DNA of 64,000 nucleotides from Aldrovandia affinis. Its lineage: Eukaryota; Chordata; Actinopteri; Notacanthiformes; Halosauridae. Under the pieces are notes generated by a model. That model was not told where the DNA came from, made no database searches, and saw only the letters and a program-made list of their open reading frames with translations. The stretch spans positions 1,036,837-1,100,836 of the forward strand of contig JAINUG010000213.1 of NCBI GenBank assembly GCA_029706075.1, in the 5' to 3' direction. Below, piece after piece: positions 63,825-64,000 of this stretch. A program made the position numbers and the translations under genes. Every line of letters starts with the position of its first letter. Position 1 is the stretch's first letter.

Positions 63825-63827
<3 letters not shown>

Positions 63828-63875
<48 letters not shown>
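63828..63875 (+). repeat. (CA)n microsatellite in CFAP36 intron
   Basis: Pure CA run just upstream (minus-strand sense) of the coiled-coil exon's acceptor. Confidence 0.95.
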
Positions 63876-63877
<2 letters not shown>

Positions 63878-64000
63878 CAGAACGCTCTTTCAATGGAGAG
63901 TGAACCATCTCTGAAAACGCCCAAGTCTGTGGTTTCATCTACAAGAGCAACCACGGTGTAATGTATGAATCATTGAAATGTTAATTTTACTCTGAGGCAC

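Overview
The window is vertebrate nuclear DNA, almost certainly from a ray-finned fish. Its genes are split by short GT-AG introns. The encoded proteins are close to the human CCDC88A, PNPT1, PPP4R3B and CFAP36 proteins as I remember them. The non-coding DNA is full of fish-type repeats: tRNA-headed SINEs with a V-SINE-like tail, Tc1-like and hAT-like DNA transposons, and many microsatellites and minisatellites. I cannot name the species.

Layout. Positions 1-19669 hold the 5' part of CCDC88A (girdin) on the minus strand: three coding exons (19607-19669, 19398-19498, 6100-6208) with a 13 kb second intron, and 1-6099 apparently intronic. Positions 19670-30232 are a gene-poor divergent intergenic region. 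Positions 30233-42899 are PNPT1 (mitochondrial polynucleotide phosphorylase), 28 coding exons on the plus strand. Positions 44081-58555 are PPP4R3B (regulatory subunit of protein phosphatase 4), 16 coding exons on the plus strand. Positions 61829-63797 hold the last three coding exons of CFAP36 on the minus strand, convergent with PPP4R3B and continuing past the right edge.

The genes share no pathway: an actin/G-protein scaffold, a mitochondrial 3'-5' exoribonuclease, a nuclear phosphatase subunit and a cilium-associated ARL3-binding protein. They are neighbours by conserved synteny (human 2p16). Compared with the human order as I remember it, the PNPT1-PPP4R3B-CFAP36 block is inverted relative to CCDC88A.

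Most notable observations: (1) about 345 bp of PPP4R3B, comprising a SINE, the splice acceptor of exon 11 and the first 55 bases of that exon, is duplicated into intron 3 and ends about 21 bases before exon 4, creating a competing acceptor that would add 75 nt with an in-frame stop; (2) single-base homopolymer frameshifts in one PNPT1 exon and, apparently twice, in the penultimate PPP4R3B exon, which look like assembly indels; (3) a PNPT1 upstream ORF whose stop overlaps the main start codon (ATGA), and two short uORFs before PPP4R3B; (4) several repeat families sharing one 3' tail, suggesting a common LINE partner.
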